A stretch of DNA of 64,000 nucleotides from Deltaproteobacteria bacterium (GCA_024233625.1 JACKPJ010000002.1:62001-126000); one strand, 5' to 3'; positions 25,335-34,271 are shown, counted from the first letter of the stretch. Program-made: numbers and translations. The notes: a model not told the origin generated them from the letters alone.

Positions 25335-26414
25335 ATGAAAGAATCTTTTAAAATTATCTTTGCAGGGGGAGGGACCGGCGGTCACCTCTATTCGGGAATC
25401 GCGATTGCCGATGTGATCCGTAAAAAATATCCGCAAGCGGAAATCTTGTTTGTCGGAACTGCTTTGGGTTTGGAAAATAAAATCGTTCCGCAAGAGGGCT
25501 ATAGTTTGGAGTTGATTGCAGCGAGCCCTTTAAAAGGTTCGGGGATTGCACTGCGCTTGCGTAGTTTGATGCGCTTACCCAAAGCTTATTTCCAGGCAAA
25601 AAAAATACTTAAAAAATTTCGTCCGGATTTGGTGATGGGTATTGGCGGCTATGCGAGTGGGCCGACGGTATTGGCTGCGCACTTTCAAAAGATCTTTACG
25701 GCCATCATTGAGCAAAATGCTTATCCAGGTTTTACTAATCGCAAGTTGGGTCGTTTTGTCGATTGCGTTTTTATTGCCTTCGAAAAAGCGCGCACTTTCT
25801 TTGACGCGAAAAAAGTGCTGCTCTTGGGTAATCCGGTTCGGCATATGGAGATTGTTCACGCGGAGAAGGCTCAGGATAAGTTTACTATATTTATCATGGG
25901 CGGATCGCAAGGAGCTCATGCGCTCAATCAAGCTCTCATCGATGCCTTGCCTTTTCTAAAAAATTTTAGCCAAAGTTTACATTTCATTCATCAGACCGGT
26001 GAAAAAGATTTTGAGCTGGTGCAGAAAGAATATCAGGATCAAGGTTTCTCGGCAGAGGTCTTTCCTTTCAATCCCAAGATTGCCGAGTGCTATGCCAAAG
26101 CGAACTTTGCGATTTGTCGCTCGGGAGCTGGAACCGTCACCGAATTGCAACTCAACGCTTTGCCTGCGATTTTAGTGCCTTACCCTTTTGCAGCGGATGA
26201 TCATCAATATTTTAATGCGAAGGAAATGCTTGATAAAGGCGCTGCCAAATTGATTCGCAATGAAGAGTTGAATGGAGAAATCGTTGCAAAAAATATTGAG
26301 TATTTTCTGAACAATCGAGATCAGTTGGCAGAGATGTCAGAGCTAGCCAAAAGCTTGGCCCACCCCCATGCTGCCGAAGAAGTGCTGCAACATTGTTTGA
26401 CAGAAATTTCTTAA
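25335..26414 (+). CDS. murG: UDP-GlcNAc:lipid I transferase MurG
   Basis: This 359-residue GT-B glycosyltransferase converts lipid I to lipid II. It shows the N-terminal G loop IIFAGGGTGGHLYSGIAIAD, GIGGYASGPTVLAAH, LLGNPVR, the second G loop IMGGSQGAHALNQALID and the UDP-GlcNAc-binding CRSGAGTVTELQLNALPAIL with DDHQYFNAK. It is the last gene of the dcw run here. The next gene is convergent, and only 3 bp separate the two stop codons. Confidence 0.97.
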   Translation: MKESFKIIFAGGGTGGHLYSGIAIADVIRKKYPQAEILFVGTALGLENKIVPQEGYSLELIAASPLKGSGIALRLRSLMRLPKAYFQAKKILKKFRPDLVMGIGGYASGPTVLAAHFQKIFTAIIEQNAYPGFTNRKLGRFVDCVFIAFEKARTFFDAKKVLLLGNPVRHMEIVHAEKAQDKFTIFIMGGSQGAHALNQALIDALPFLKNFSQSLHFIHQTGEKDFELVQKEYQDQGFSAEVFPFNPKIAECYAKANFAICRSGAGTVTELQLNALPAILVPYPFAADDHQYFNAKEMLDKGAAKLIRNEELNGEIVAKNIEYFLNNRDQLAEMSELAKSLAHPHAAEEVLQHCLTEIS

Positions 26415-26417
26415 AAT

Positions 26418-27389
26418 TTAAACTCGTGCAACAAAATATAGATAGGCAATGCAGGATAAAAAAAGTAAGGCACCATGCCAATGGATGATTTTCTTTTTGA
26501 TGATAATAAAGATCATCATCAATAAAATAATTGCCAGCATGAAGAGTCCATCGCGTTGGAGGAGATAAGGATCAAACTTAACCTTTCCGGTCAGTGCCGT
26601 GGCTCCCAAGATAAGTAAGATATTAAAGATATTGCTGCCCACAATGTTGCCGACGGCTAGGTCGACTTCCTTTTTAAAAGCGGCCACTAAGGTTGTGGTA
26701 AGCTCGGGTAAGGAGGTTCCAAGGGCCACGATGGTTAAACCAATGATACCCGTAGAGAGTCCAAAATATCTTGCAATTTCCATGGCGTTTTCGATGAGTA
26801 AGAAGGAGCCAAATCCGATGCCGGTAATTCCAACTAAAATCAATGTGCTTAAAAGGAGAGGGCTTTTTTGTTTTTCTTCCTTGAGTTCTTTTTCGAGTTC
26901 TTGACTCATTTCTTTGACGAAAGAATCGTGTTTTTTTGCAGAACGCGCCAACCGAATTTGTAGATAGACGTAACCGAGGAACAATATGAAGAGAATGGCG
27001 CCTTCCCAACGGCTGATGCTGTAGTTCCACATGAAGGCCAACATCAGCACAGTGACAGCAATGGCAATAGGAGCTTCGCGCCGGATAATATCGGAGTGCA
27101 CTTGAATTTGCGTGATGATTGCCGCGAGTCCGAGCACCAAGCCCACGTTGTAAATATTGGATCCGATGACATTGCCGATGACCACATTGCCCTCGTTGGC
27201 AAACAATTGAGAGTACAAGCTAGTGATGAGTTCAGGGGCCGAAGTGCCCATGGCGACAATGGTCAAGCCGACGACAACAGGGGAGATGCCCAAGCTGACA
27301 GCAAGTAGACTTGCCCCTTTGACTAACCATTCGGAACCAAAGTAGAGTAAGACAACTCCGACGAGTAAAAGTATGACAGGAATAAGCAT
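26418..27389 (-). CDS. Na+/Ca2+ antiporter, CaCA family (YrbG-like)
   Basis: This 323-residue membrane protein has two inverted halves of five hydrophobic segments. Each half carries an alpha repeat: GLTIVAMGTSAPELITSLYS with GNVIGSNIYNVGLVLG, and GLTIVALGTSLPELTTTLVA with GNIVGSNIFNILLILG. The Glu residues in those repeats bind the transported cation. A charged cytosolic loop (QELEKELKEEKQK) joins the halves, as in YrbG-type bacterial exchangers. It follows the aldehyde dehydrogenase-like gene by 9 bp and is probably co-transcribed. Confidence 0.93.
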   Translation of the reverse strand: MLIPVILLLVGVVLLYFGSEWLVKGASLLAVSLGISPVVVGLTIVAMGTSAPELITSLYSQLFANEGNVVIGNVIGSNIYNVGLVLGLAAIITQIQVHSDIIRREAPIAIAVTVLMLAFMWNYSISRWEGAILFILFLGYVYLQIRLARSAKKHDSFVKEMSQELEKELKEEKQKSPLLLSTLILVGITGIGFGSFLLIENAMEIARYFGLSTGIIGLTIVALGTSLPELTTTLVAAFKKEVDLAVGNIVGSNIFNILLILGATALTGKVKFDPYLLQRDGLFMLAIILLMMIFIIIKKKIIHWHGALLFLSCIAYLYFVARV

Positions 27390-27398
27390 GAGTACTTA

Positions 27399-29138
27399 TT
27401 AACCTCGAAGTGTAGAAAGCGCAATGCCAAAAGTTTTAAACATGGAAGGGGAATGCTCGAACTCTGTAAGTTTTTTGGCCAGGTGATGCCCTTGTGCATG
27501 GGAGCTAAACCAGGGTGGTTTGAAAGGCATGGTAAAGGGGCCATAGACGACGCTCTTTTCTGGCTTGTCGATCATATAGGCATTGTGCACAACACCGATT
27601 CCACTTTGGATATCGTCTAAGTGATGTCCGGGAAAGGCACCCCAAGTCGTATAGACAAAGCCGTAACTCAAAGCACCCCAATGATTAATGACAATGCTGC
27701 CATATTTTAAGTCGGCAATCGCGTGTTCAAAGGTGTCGCCTAATTGCTTTTGCGTTTTTGGATCGACAATGACTGAACAGCTTAAAGTTCCCCAGATTTT
27801 TTCGTTGCAGAACTTGACCGCGGCTTTCACAAATTCTTTCGTATTGTCGGCTTCAAAGGGAGCCTCGGCTAAAACTCCACACCAGGCTTCTGTTGTGAAG
27901 ACAATGTCTTGAGAATTTTTTGGATCGACATCAAAAATTGTCGTCCAGGGAATGACATCTTCTTTGCGGCGTCCTAACATTTTGGCTTCGGTGTGGTCGC
28001 GCAAAAAGCTGACGTATTTTTCTTCACTGCCGGGATAGTAAGCCTTGCGTGCATGACTTTTGACGAGTTCTTTTTCGACAAGATCCAAAAAATCTTCGCG
28101 TTGCTTCCAGTGTTTCCAAGTGAGTAAAACTTTTGCCGCATTGCAATTAAAGGACGCATTATTGACGACCATATTAGCGACATTTTCTGCTTGAAACTGA
28201 AGTTCTTTCTGGGACCAGTTTCCGGGTACGACGATAACAGGCGTGACGCATCCCAATTCACTGGTGATGGGCTTCTTCAGTTTGGGAGTTTTGTTTTTGC
28301 GGTTTTCGTTTTGTTCTTTGCCAGGTTTTCCCCAAACGATGATGTCATGAACACGATCTGACCCCGTCATATGAATGTTATCAACGAGTTCGTGTTCAGC
28401 CAAATAATTACCGACGTCGGCTCCCCCATAAGCGATCTTCAAAAAACCTGCCTCAACGAGCGCTCGAAAACTTTTTTGCAGATGGGGACCGATGTATTCA
28501 TTGACGGGGTTCATCTTAAGTAAGCAAACTTCATTTTCGACAAGGAGTTTGTACAAAACATCCATCGGAGCAATACTAGAAACATTGCCTGCTCCCAAGA
28601 CTAATGATACTTTGCCCTCTTTTGTGTTGGCTTCTAAGTCATTTTGCTGCGTGCTTTTTTGCTCTGATTTTTTTTGATAAGTCCACGCGATATTCGAAAA
28701 AAAATCTTCTTCAGTGACGTCTTTTTGTAACCAGACCTCCGCTCGAAAGCCATTGTAAAGCAGTTTGTCCCAAAAGTTTTTAGGGAAAACATTGACTACG
28801 CATTGCCCGCTTTGGAGCTTCTTGAGATCTTGCTTTTTTAAATCAGGACGACCGTGTTTTTGAATTTCCTCAAGGACCTCAATTAAGATGCGCAAGTTTC
28901 GCATTGTGACTAAAGGTCCATTCATCCATTCTTCGCCGGAAAGAGGGCTATCAAAATTGATCTCTTTGGCTTTGCACGCGCTTTGTACCCAGTTTTTGGA
29001 CTCGGCAAGTAGATCATCCTGACATTGTTTTAAAAGTTGAATGCGTTTAGCAACGGAAAGCCCCGCCCATTTTTTTTTGTGAGTGTAGAGCTCTTCGAGG
29101 AGCTGATCTAGTTGGAGGTTTGTTGTAGCTTCCATCAT
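27399..29138 (-). CDS. Divergent aldehyde dehydrogenase superfamily protein
   Basis: This 579-residue protein has ALDH-type features: SLVLGAGNVSSIAPMDVLYK and CLLKMNPVNEYIGP in the cofactor domain, HMTGSDRVHD (the 'tGs' nucleotide loop), SELGCVTPVIVVPG (the E-L-G block) and NNASFNCNAAKVLL, which holds the likely catalytic Cys. It is about 80-100 residues longer than standard ALDHs, with insertions and a distinct tail, so it is a divergent subgroup. The substrate is unknown. It is the first gene of a two-gene unit with the antiporter. Confidence 0.75.
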   Translation of the reverse strand: MMEATTNLQLDQLLEELYTHKKKWAGLSVAKRIQLLKQCQDDLLAESKNWVQSACKAKEINFDSPLSGEEWMNGPLVTMRNLRILIEVLEEIQKHGRPDLKKQDLKKLQSGQCVVNVFPKNFWDKLLYNGFRAEVWLQKDVTEEDFFSNIAWTYQKKSEQKSTQQNDLEANTKEGKVSLVLGAGNVSSIAPMDVLYKLLVENEVCLLKMNPVNEYIGPHLQKSFRALVEAGFLKIAYGGADVGNYLAEHELVDNIHMTGSDRVHDIIVWGKPGKEQNENRKNKTPKLKKPITSELGCVTPVIVVPGNWSQKELQFQAENVANMVVNNASFNCNAAKVLLTWKHWKQREDFLDLVEKELVKSHARKAYYPGSEEKYVSFLRDHTEAKMLGRRKEDVIPWTTIFDVDPKNSQDIVFTTEAWCGVLAEAPFEADNTKEFVKAAVKFCNEKIWGTLSCSVIVDPKTQKQLGDTFEHAIADLKYGSIVINHWGALSYGFVYTTWGAFPGHHLDDIQSGIGVVHNAYMIDKPEKSVVYGPFTMPFKPPWFSSHAQGHHLAKKLTEFEHSPSMFKTFGIALSTLRG

Positions 29139-29273
29139 TTAAAACTTTACTTTCCTTTTCTAGCTTAACAAATTTTTTATCCTTTGTTAGGGCCTTTATG
29201 AGCTTTTTGAAGAATGGTTAAAAAAACGCTCATTTTTAAAAAAAATCCCATTTTAAAGGGAAATTTGTTAATT

Positions 29274-29304
29274 TTTTGGTCGACCGTCGACCGCTCGACC
29301 AAAA
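29274..29304. promoter_or_regulatory. Inverted repeat TTTTGGTCGA/TCGACCAAAA with internal GTCGAC repeats
   Basis: A perfect 10-bp inverted repeat (29274-29283 and 29295-29304) encloses further GTCGACC copies. It lies about 58 bp before the nuclease fusion gene, in the divergent intergenic region. It could be an operator or a 5' leader hairpin. Confidence 0.5.
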
Positions 29305-29361
29305 CTTCTTTTTTCAAAAAACAAAAAAACTTTCTCAATCCACTCATTCAAGGGGGAAATT

Positions 29362-30219
29362 ATGGCAGATGCCAAACATCAAAAGCTGAGTCCAAACTAT
29401 TATCAGAAAATTTATCAAAAAGTAAGTAAAATTCTTAATACCGAAGACGTAGCGAGTCAAAGTAATTATAATTGGGTGCGCGCTCAATCTTATTGGAAAC
29501 TTGGTGAGATCCTCGATCAGGAGTCCAAGAATCTCGATAAGAAGGAGTTTTCACGTTTGCGAGAAAAGCTGAGGAAACAAATTCAATTCAGTGATCGCAA
29601 GATGCGGAGGGTGAGTCAGTTTTATCAAACTTGGCCCCAGCGGCCACCCTGTCAGTCTCCCCAAGAGGCCCTCTTGTGGTCGCAGTATACCGACCTTCTC
29701 AGCTTGACTCATACAAAAGAAAGAAATTTTTATTATCAAGAGACGCTAAGTTCTGGATGGAGTTGCCATCAACTCCGTAAGGCGATTAAGCAAAACCTTT
29801 ATCAAAATCGTCGCACTCTCAAACGTTTTAGCAAGTCCACTTTGGGGCGTTTGCGCTCACTCATCAACACCTTTTGGGCCGAAGTGATTCGAGTCGTCGA
29901 TGGTGACACGCTCGTGGTCAGAATTGACTTGCGCTTTGGGACGACAACTTTGGAGGAACTTCGCCTCCGCGGTATTAATTGTCCGGAACTTCATGATCCC
30001 AGTGGGGATGGCCAAAAGGCTAAAGCCTTTGTCGAAAATGAACTCAAAAATGCTCAGTGGGTTTTAATCGTCACCTATAAAACCGATAAATTTGGCCGCT
30101 ATGTCGCGGATATCTATTATCACGATGTTTACGACACCGAAGAAGACCTGCTTGCAAAAGGCAAGTTCCTCAATCAGGAATTGCTCAGCTCTGGACTGGC
30201 AAAACGGGTGGAGTATTGA
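29362..30219 (+). CDS. DUF1016_N-like domain fused to a thermonuclease (SNase) domain
   Basis: This 285-residue protein starts at an ATG after AAGGGGGAAATT. Residues ~10-150 (YNWVRAQSYWKLGEILDQE, RKMRRVSQFYQTWP, RNFYYQETLSSGWSCHQLRK) resemble the YhcG/DUF1016 N-terminal domain. Residues ~172-285 form an OB-fold staphylococcal-nuclease domain with VIRVVDGDTLVVRIDL, ELRLRGINCPELHDP and YKTDKFGRYVADIYYHDV, which carry the expected Asp and Arg active-site positions. No signal peptide is seen, so it should act in the cytosol. DUF1016_N is normally joined to a PD-(D/E)XK nuclease, so this is a nuclease-swap architecture. Confidence 0.8.
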   Translation: MADAKHQKLSPNYYQKIYQKVSKILNTEDVASQSNYNWVRAQSYWKLGEILDQESKNLDKKEFSRLREKLRKQIQFSDRKMRRVSQFYQTWPQRPPCQSPQEALLWSQYTDLLSLTHTKERNFYYQETLSSGWSCHQLRKAIKQNLYQNRRTLKRFSKSTLGRLRSLINTFWAEVIRVVDGDTLVVRIDLRFGTTTLEELRLRGINCPELHDPSGDGQKAKAFVENELKNAQWVLIVTYKTDKFGRYVADIYYHDVYDTEEDLLAKGKFLNQELLSSGLAKRVEY

Positions 30220-30225
30220 GTTTTA

Positions 30226-30258
30226 CCTGAATTCCGTTACTGCGGAATTTAGGTTTTT
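30226..30258 (+). terminator. Rho-independent terminator after the nuclease fusion gene
   Basis: CCTGAATTCCG (30226-30236) pairs with CGGAATTTAGG (30243-30253), with one G-T pair, followed by TTTTT. Confidence 0.85.
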
Positions 30259-30293
30259 AAATACTTAATGACTCAATTTTAAGTTTGCCATAA

Positions 30294-30324
30294 ATGATAG
30301 TATCATCATTGATATTAATATCAA
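30294..30324. promoter_or_regulatory. Two adjacent palindromes, possible operator
   Basis: ATGATA-G-TATCAT (30294-30306) and the 16-bp perfect palindrome TTGATATTAATATCAA (30309-30324) lie side by side. They are flanked by direct repeats AAGTTTGC (30281-30288, 30323-30330). The rest of the gap 30259-30534 shows no gene. Confidence 0.4.
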
Positions 30325-30534
30325 GTTTGCAAAGGATTCAAAAAGAAAACTCTAAAGTGTTAATACAAATGTTAAGTTACATCTCGTATTTATTCCTCCA
30401 AAAAAAATATTGTAATGTTTTACTAATACAAATCATTTTTTAGTTGATACTTCATTTTGGCATGTCTATCTAACGCTATTTCTTTTTTACTATATCCGAT
30501 TAAATGAATTACAAGACTTAAAGTAATAAAGAAA

Positions 30535-31365
30535 ATGATTAAAAAGAAACGAAAACTTGAAGATGAAAGACATTATTTTGTAGATGAAGCTGGAGACCTT
30601 GCCCTCTTTAATAAAAAAGGTAAAGTGATCATTGGTAATGAAGGATGTTCTAAATATTTCATTTTGGGAACCGCTCTTATTGAAGAACCTCATGCTGTAA
30701 GGCAAGAATTACTTCAATTACAACAAATGATTGTAACTGACCCATATTTAAATAACATTCCTTCTGTACTCAATAAAACAAAGGTGGCTTTTCATGCTAA
30801 AGATGACTGTCCTGAAGTTAGGATGCAAGTCTATAAACTTCTAAAAAATTTACCTATAAAAGTGTATGCCATCATACGGCGCAAAAGTTACATTCTTGAA
30901 GAAGTGAGAAGTATGAATAGGATAAATGAAAATTATCGTTTTAATGACGATGCAATTTATGATGATTGTGTAAAAAGACTATTTAAAGACCGCTTACACT
31001 TAGCTAAAGTCAACCACGTAATGTTTGCTAGAAGAGGAAAGTCATCTAGAAACGAATCTCTTAAAGATGCACTATTACGTGCAAAAGCAAATTTTGAAAA
31101 AAAATCTCAAAAAGAAGTTTTAACTGCTAACTCTGTAATTTCAAATTATTCTTCAAATGAACCAGCTCTTCAAGTAATAGACTATTACTTATGGGCCTTG
31201 CAAAGAATGTATGAGAGACACGAGGAAAGATATTACGAGTTTGTAAAAGATAAGTTTACTAGAATAATTGATCTTGATGATAAAAGAGAAGAAATTTATG
31301 GGGTTTATTATGATGAAAGGAACCCTTTAAACCTCAATAAAATAAAGGACTCGTTGAAGAGCTAG
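30535..31365 (+). CDS. DUF3800 domain protein
   Basis: This 276-residue protein opens with RHYFVDEAGDLALFNKKGK, the 'D-E-(S/A)-G' signature of DUF3800, and continues with KYFILGTALIEE, IKVYAIIRRKSYI and LQVIDYYLWALQRMYER near the C-terminus. DUF3800 is predicted to have an RNase H-like fold with conserved acidic residues, and is common in accessory regions, often beside defence genes. The flanks are AT-rich and non-coding on both sides, which suggests acquisition. Cellular function is unknown. Confidence 0.75.
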   Translation: MIKKKRKLEDERHYFVDEAGDLALFNKKGKVIIGNEGCSKYFILGTALIEEPHAVRQELLQLQQMIVTDPYLNNIPSVLNKTKVAFHAKDDCPEVRMQVYKLLKNLPIKVYAIIRRKSYILEEVRSMNRINENYRFNDDAIYDDCVKRLFKDRLHLAKVNHVMFARRGKSSRNESLKDALLRAKANFEKKSQKEVLTANSVISNYSSNEPALQVIDYYLWALQRMYERHEERYYEFVKDKFTRIIDLDDKREEIYGVYYDERNPLNLNKIKDSLKS

Positions 31366-31810
31366 GTTTAAGAAGCATCTCAAACACACGGCATGAAGCC
31401 GACGTTCACTCAACACAGAATCCTTAGTTTATAAAGTAACACTTTAATCTGTTTTGTAAACACCTTTTTTCAAACAATAAGTGCTCTACATCTCAACTGA
31501 TGACTTTTCTCCCCAATTTGAAGGATGAAGAGACTCAATTGTGGGTCACAGTCTTTTAATAAGACTTTAAATGAGATTCTTGTCTTATTTGCTCAATAGA
31601 TTCTATTAGTTTTTAATGTGAAATAATATATTAATATCAATAAGTTAATAGTTTATTATGAATAATTTGTTTTAAAATCTTCATTGCTTGACTATGGCAT
31701 GTATTGTGCATGCTTTATCATTTAGACTGTTAAAACATATCTTTTAGGCTAGAAAAAAAAATTATTTTAGATTACAGTATTTTAGCAATGTTTCTAATTA
31801 GGGAGATAAC
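31366..31810. other. Intergenic region, one hairpin, no gene seen
   Basis: In 445 bp no ORF with coding features was found. AATAAGAC (31558-31565) and GTCTTATT (31582-31589) can form an 8-bp stem with a 16-nt loop. No T run follows it, so a terminator is doubtful. Confidence 0.4.
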
Positions 31811-32218
31811 ATGTCATCTGTAGGAATTAATTTCAACGCAATCTTAAAAAGTTTGATTCACGAGGGAGCTGATAAAGTTCCTCAGTTAAAAAAACCTTCT
31901 GCAGCTGCTCAAAGTACCGCAGGCCAAGTTTTTGGGACTGCTAATGTGAAGGGAAATACTTTAGCAGCGGCAGCTCGGCAAGCTGCGATTACCCAATTGA
32001 CAAGTCACGGCTTTCCAGTTCATGCACTTTTTGGTTGGTCACCGGTTTCTCGTAAAAAACGGTTGAGTGTGTATGGCATCGAAGGGACATGTTTAGAACT
32101 CATTGAGCGTTCCATTGAAGAATTTGGTCTTCATGGTAACCGAGAATTTTTACAAGCTTGCTATGATGCTCGTCTCCCCCAAGATGCAGGGCTTGTCGAA
32201 AACATCACGAACGCGTAA
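31811..32218 (+). CDS. Hypothetical protein
   Basis: This 135-residue protein follows GGGAGATAAC. The N-terminal half is low-complexity Ala/Thr/Lys-rich; the C-terminal half is helical, with GFPVHALFGWSPVSRKKRL, YGIEGTCLELIERSIEEFGL and FLQACYDARLP. No signal peptide or known motif was recognised. It is the first of four close, same-strand unrecognised genes (31811-33667). Confidence 0.6.
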   Translation: MSSVGINFNAILKSLIHEGADKVPQLKKPSAAAQSTAGQVFGTANVKGNTLAAAARQAAITQLTSHGFPVHALFGWSPVSRKKRLSVYGIEGTCLELIERSIEEFGLHGNREFLQACYDARLPQDAGLVENITNA

Positions 32219-32227
32219 GATAAAATC

Positions 32228-32500
32228 ATGACAGTAAATAAAGAACCAGCGATCAAAAATTATGAAGATTTCAAAAGGCGCGTTCTTACTCTGCCTGAAG
32301 AGCAGCAATTACGTGTTTTAAAAAAGGCCTTTGACATTGCGTATGAAGATCTCGATGATAAGGTGTGGCGTGCCGTAGCCACGGCAATTAAATATGCAAA
32401 GGAATCCGGTATTGAAGGCCACGAAAATTTCGATATCAGTGAGAAAGATCTGAAAAAACTGACTCATATACAGGATGCTGCAAGGCGTCAAAAAGATTAA
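32228..32500 (+). CDS. Hypothetical helical protein
   Basis: This 90-residue soluble protein is predicted to be almost wholly helical (YEDFKRRVLTLPEEQQLRVL, AYEDLDDKVWRAVATAIKYA). It lies 9 bp after the preceding unknown gene and is likely in the same operon. No family was recognised. Confidence 0.6.
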   Translation: MTVNKEPAIKNYEDFKRRVLTLPEEQQLRVLKKAFDIAYEDLDDKVWRAVATAIKYAKESGIEGHENFDISEKDLKKLTHIQDAARRQKD

Positions 32501-32572
32501 AAATCTGCAAAAAATCATAAAATTGACATTTTAGAGTTGTCCATTATGTGGGCATCCGTCTATGATGAAACT

Positions 32573-32878
32573 ATGACAAAAGAAACTGGAAAAGACCCCA
32601 AGCAAAATTCAAAACCTGAGAACGAGTCTGCATCCTCAGGTCAAAAAAAGCCCCAAGTCGAGCCTTCACAAATGGTATCCGGAGCTTTAAAGATTTTTAA
32701 CAACTTTGATCGGCAATCCACGCAAAACGACAAAAATTATCTGCGTTTACTTTCTGCTTTAATCAGTTTTGGAGTGAAAGAAGTTTCGCGCATCGAGTCC
32801 ATGGTTGAAGATGAAAAACAGCGTCAACCTGCTGAAGTTGTTCCTCTTCATCCAAATAAAAAAAATCTTAAAGAATAA
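32573..32878 (+). CDS. Hypothetical protein, disordered head and helical core
   Basis: From the ATG at 32573 the product has 101 residues. A hydrophilic disordered head (KETGKDPKQNSKPENESA) precedes a helical part (MVSGALKIFNNFDRQ, YLRLLSALISFGVKEVSRIE) and a basic tail. TTGACA at 32523-32528 with TATGTG 16 bp later gives a plausible promoter. Starts at 32546 (ATG) or 32537 (TTG) are possible. No family was recognised. Confidence 0.5.
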   Translation: MTKETGKDPKQNSKPENESASSGQKKPQVEPSQMVSGALKIFNNFDRQSTQNDKNYLRLLSALISFGVKEVSRIESMVEDEKQRQPAEVVPLHPNKKNLKE

Positions 32879-32908
32879 TCTTCATGACAAAGCTGTCTAT
32901 TTCTTATC

Positions 32909-33667
32909 ATGTCACCTAAAAAAAAACTTCGGGCCAGATATTTTTATGTTGTGGGTGGGGGCTGTTTTGGTACGCAATATGCCACCTGGTTGTTGCGTGC
33001 CCAGCGTTTAGGTTTGGTTGAGTTTGAAAAGATTTTTGCGATTGACCAAAACCCTCATTGTCAGCTCAGCCAAATTCAGATTGCTGAAAATCAATCGGCA
33101 TACTTAGAAATTATTCAGTCAGACTGGATTTCCTATTTAACGGATTTATTAATCCGATCTTGCAATGATCCAGCCTTTTCTCAAGATCACTGGGTGCCTT
33201 CGCCGCTTTCACCCCATATTTTACTATTGGCGTTCATGCGTGCAGCAATGCAAAAAAATCCCGGACTGCGATTGCAAGAAAAGGCTTTTTCAGACAATTT
33301 TTTTGAAAAATCTGAGCTTCCCGTGAGTATTTTTTTAGAGTCAGGACAATTTGCAGCAAGTTTTGCCGAGTGGATATGTCCAGTCAATTGCATTGAACCC
33401 AAAACGTGTCCAGCCATTCACCTTCCGCGGCATTGGGATATGAAAACAAGTTTAGAAAATTATTTTAGAGACTTGAAAGTCTCGACTTCAGCCCATGTTT
33501 TGCAGTGTCAGCATCGGGTCCATGGTGTAGGAACAATATTATTTAGTGAGATTCAATCGCATTTTGCGAGTGTATTGGATCAATTTAAAAAGGGTGTCAT
33601 TAGGGAGCTGATCGTTGCAACTGTATCGAGTTGTCATGGTTTGATTGGAAGAGCTCAACTATTATGA
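32909..33667 (+). CDS. Hypothetical protein with a Rossmann-like N-terminus
   Basis: This 252-residue protein starts with ARYFYVVGGGCFGTQYATWL, a glycine-rich loop after a beta strand as in nucleotide-binding Rossmann folds, followed by FEKIFAIDQNPHC, which looks like the second strand with an acidic residue. A Cys-rich segment (WICPVNCIEPKTCPAIHLP) lies at ~residues 160-178 and could bind a metal. No family could be named. It ends the block of four unknown genes. Confidence 0.6.
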   Translation: MSPKKKLRARYFYVVGGGCFGTQYATWLLRAQRLGLVEFEKIFAIDQNPHCQLSQIQIAENQSAYLEIIQSDWISYLTDLLIRSCNDPAFSQDHWVPSPLSPHILLLAFMRAAMQKNPGLRLQEKAFSDNFFEKSELPVSIFLESGQFAASFAEWICPVNCIEPKTCPAIHLPRHWDMKTSLENYFRDLKVSTSAHVLQCQHRVHGVGTILFSEIQSHFASVLDQFKKGVIRELIVATVSSCHGLIGRAQLL

Positions 33668-33695
33668 TGAGAGTGCTGAAAAATGGCAATTTACA

Positions 33696-34208
33696 TTAAA
33701 CGCGAAGACGCCAGGCGAGAATTCCGATTAGGCAAAAACCCATGATGAGAATAGCCATATTAAGAATAACCGATCTCAGGTGAAGGGTGTCGAAGCGCTT
33801 TTTGATTGGGCTAGTTGCCTGAACAGACTCTTCCATGGTTTTTAGCTCAATTTTGTGACGATGGGCTTCAGGTAGTATGACGGTTCCTGCATAGATACTT
33901 GATCCGAGCATCAAGGCAATGAGGATTATTCGGACCCAGGGAACTTGTCGGGCAAGAATGCTTTCTCCGAGGCTTGTAATAATGAGTATAGCCCCACAAA
34001 TGTATGCCAAAAGGTAGTAATTGGGGAAAATTTGACTGATAAAATGACTGCCAATTTCTTTAGGTAAGTGTTTGAAAACCATGGGTGTAGTAAAAAAAGA
34101 AAAAAAGATGATGCCTCCTACCCAGGTGACTAAACTCAATAGGTAAAAAAATTGAAGAGTCCAAGAGATCATAGGGGCCTTAGTAGCGATCAATGAAAAG
34201 TATTGCAA
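33696..34208 (-). CDS. DUF4149/TMEM205-like membrane protein
   Basis: This 170-residue protein has four hydrophobic segments. The motif LVTWVGGIIFFSFFTTPMVF near the N-terminus and FPNYYLLAYICGAILI match DUF4149 (TMEM205-like) proteins, where W-x-G-x-x-F and F-P-x-Y are conserved. Function is unknown. It is divergent from elbB, with 63 bp between. Confidence 0.7.
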   Translation of the reverse strand: MQYFSLIATKAPMISWTLQFFYLLSLVTWVGGIIFFSFFTTPMVFKHLPKEIGSHFISQIFPNYYLLAYICGAILIITSLGESILARQVPWVRIILIALMLGSSIYAGTVILPEAHRHKIELKTMEESVQATSPIKKRFDTLHLRSVILNMAILIMGFCLIGILAWRLRV

Positions 34209-34271
34209 GTGGAAAAGAGGGTTGTTAGTAAGGAATGAATAAAAGTTGCGTGGATAATAAAGGAGATATTT

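Noticed and set aside
29214..29429. Open frame upstream of the nuclease fusion
   Set aside because: It spans the inverted repeat, has no family features and overlaps the better-supported gene at 29362.
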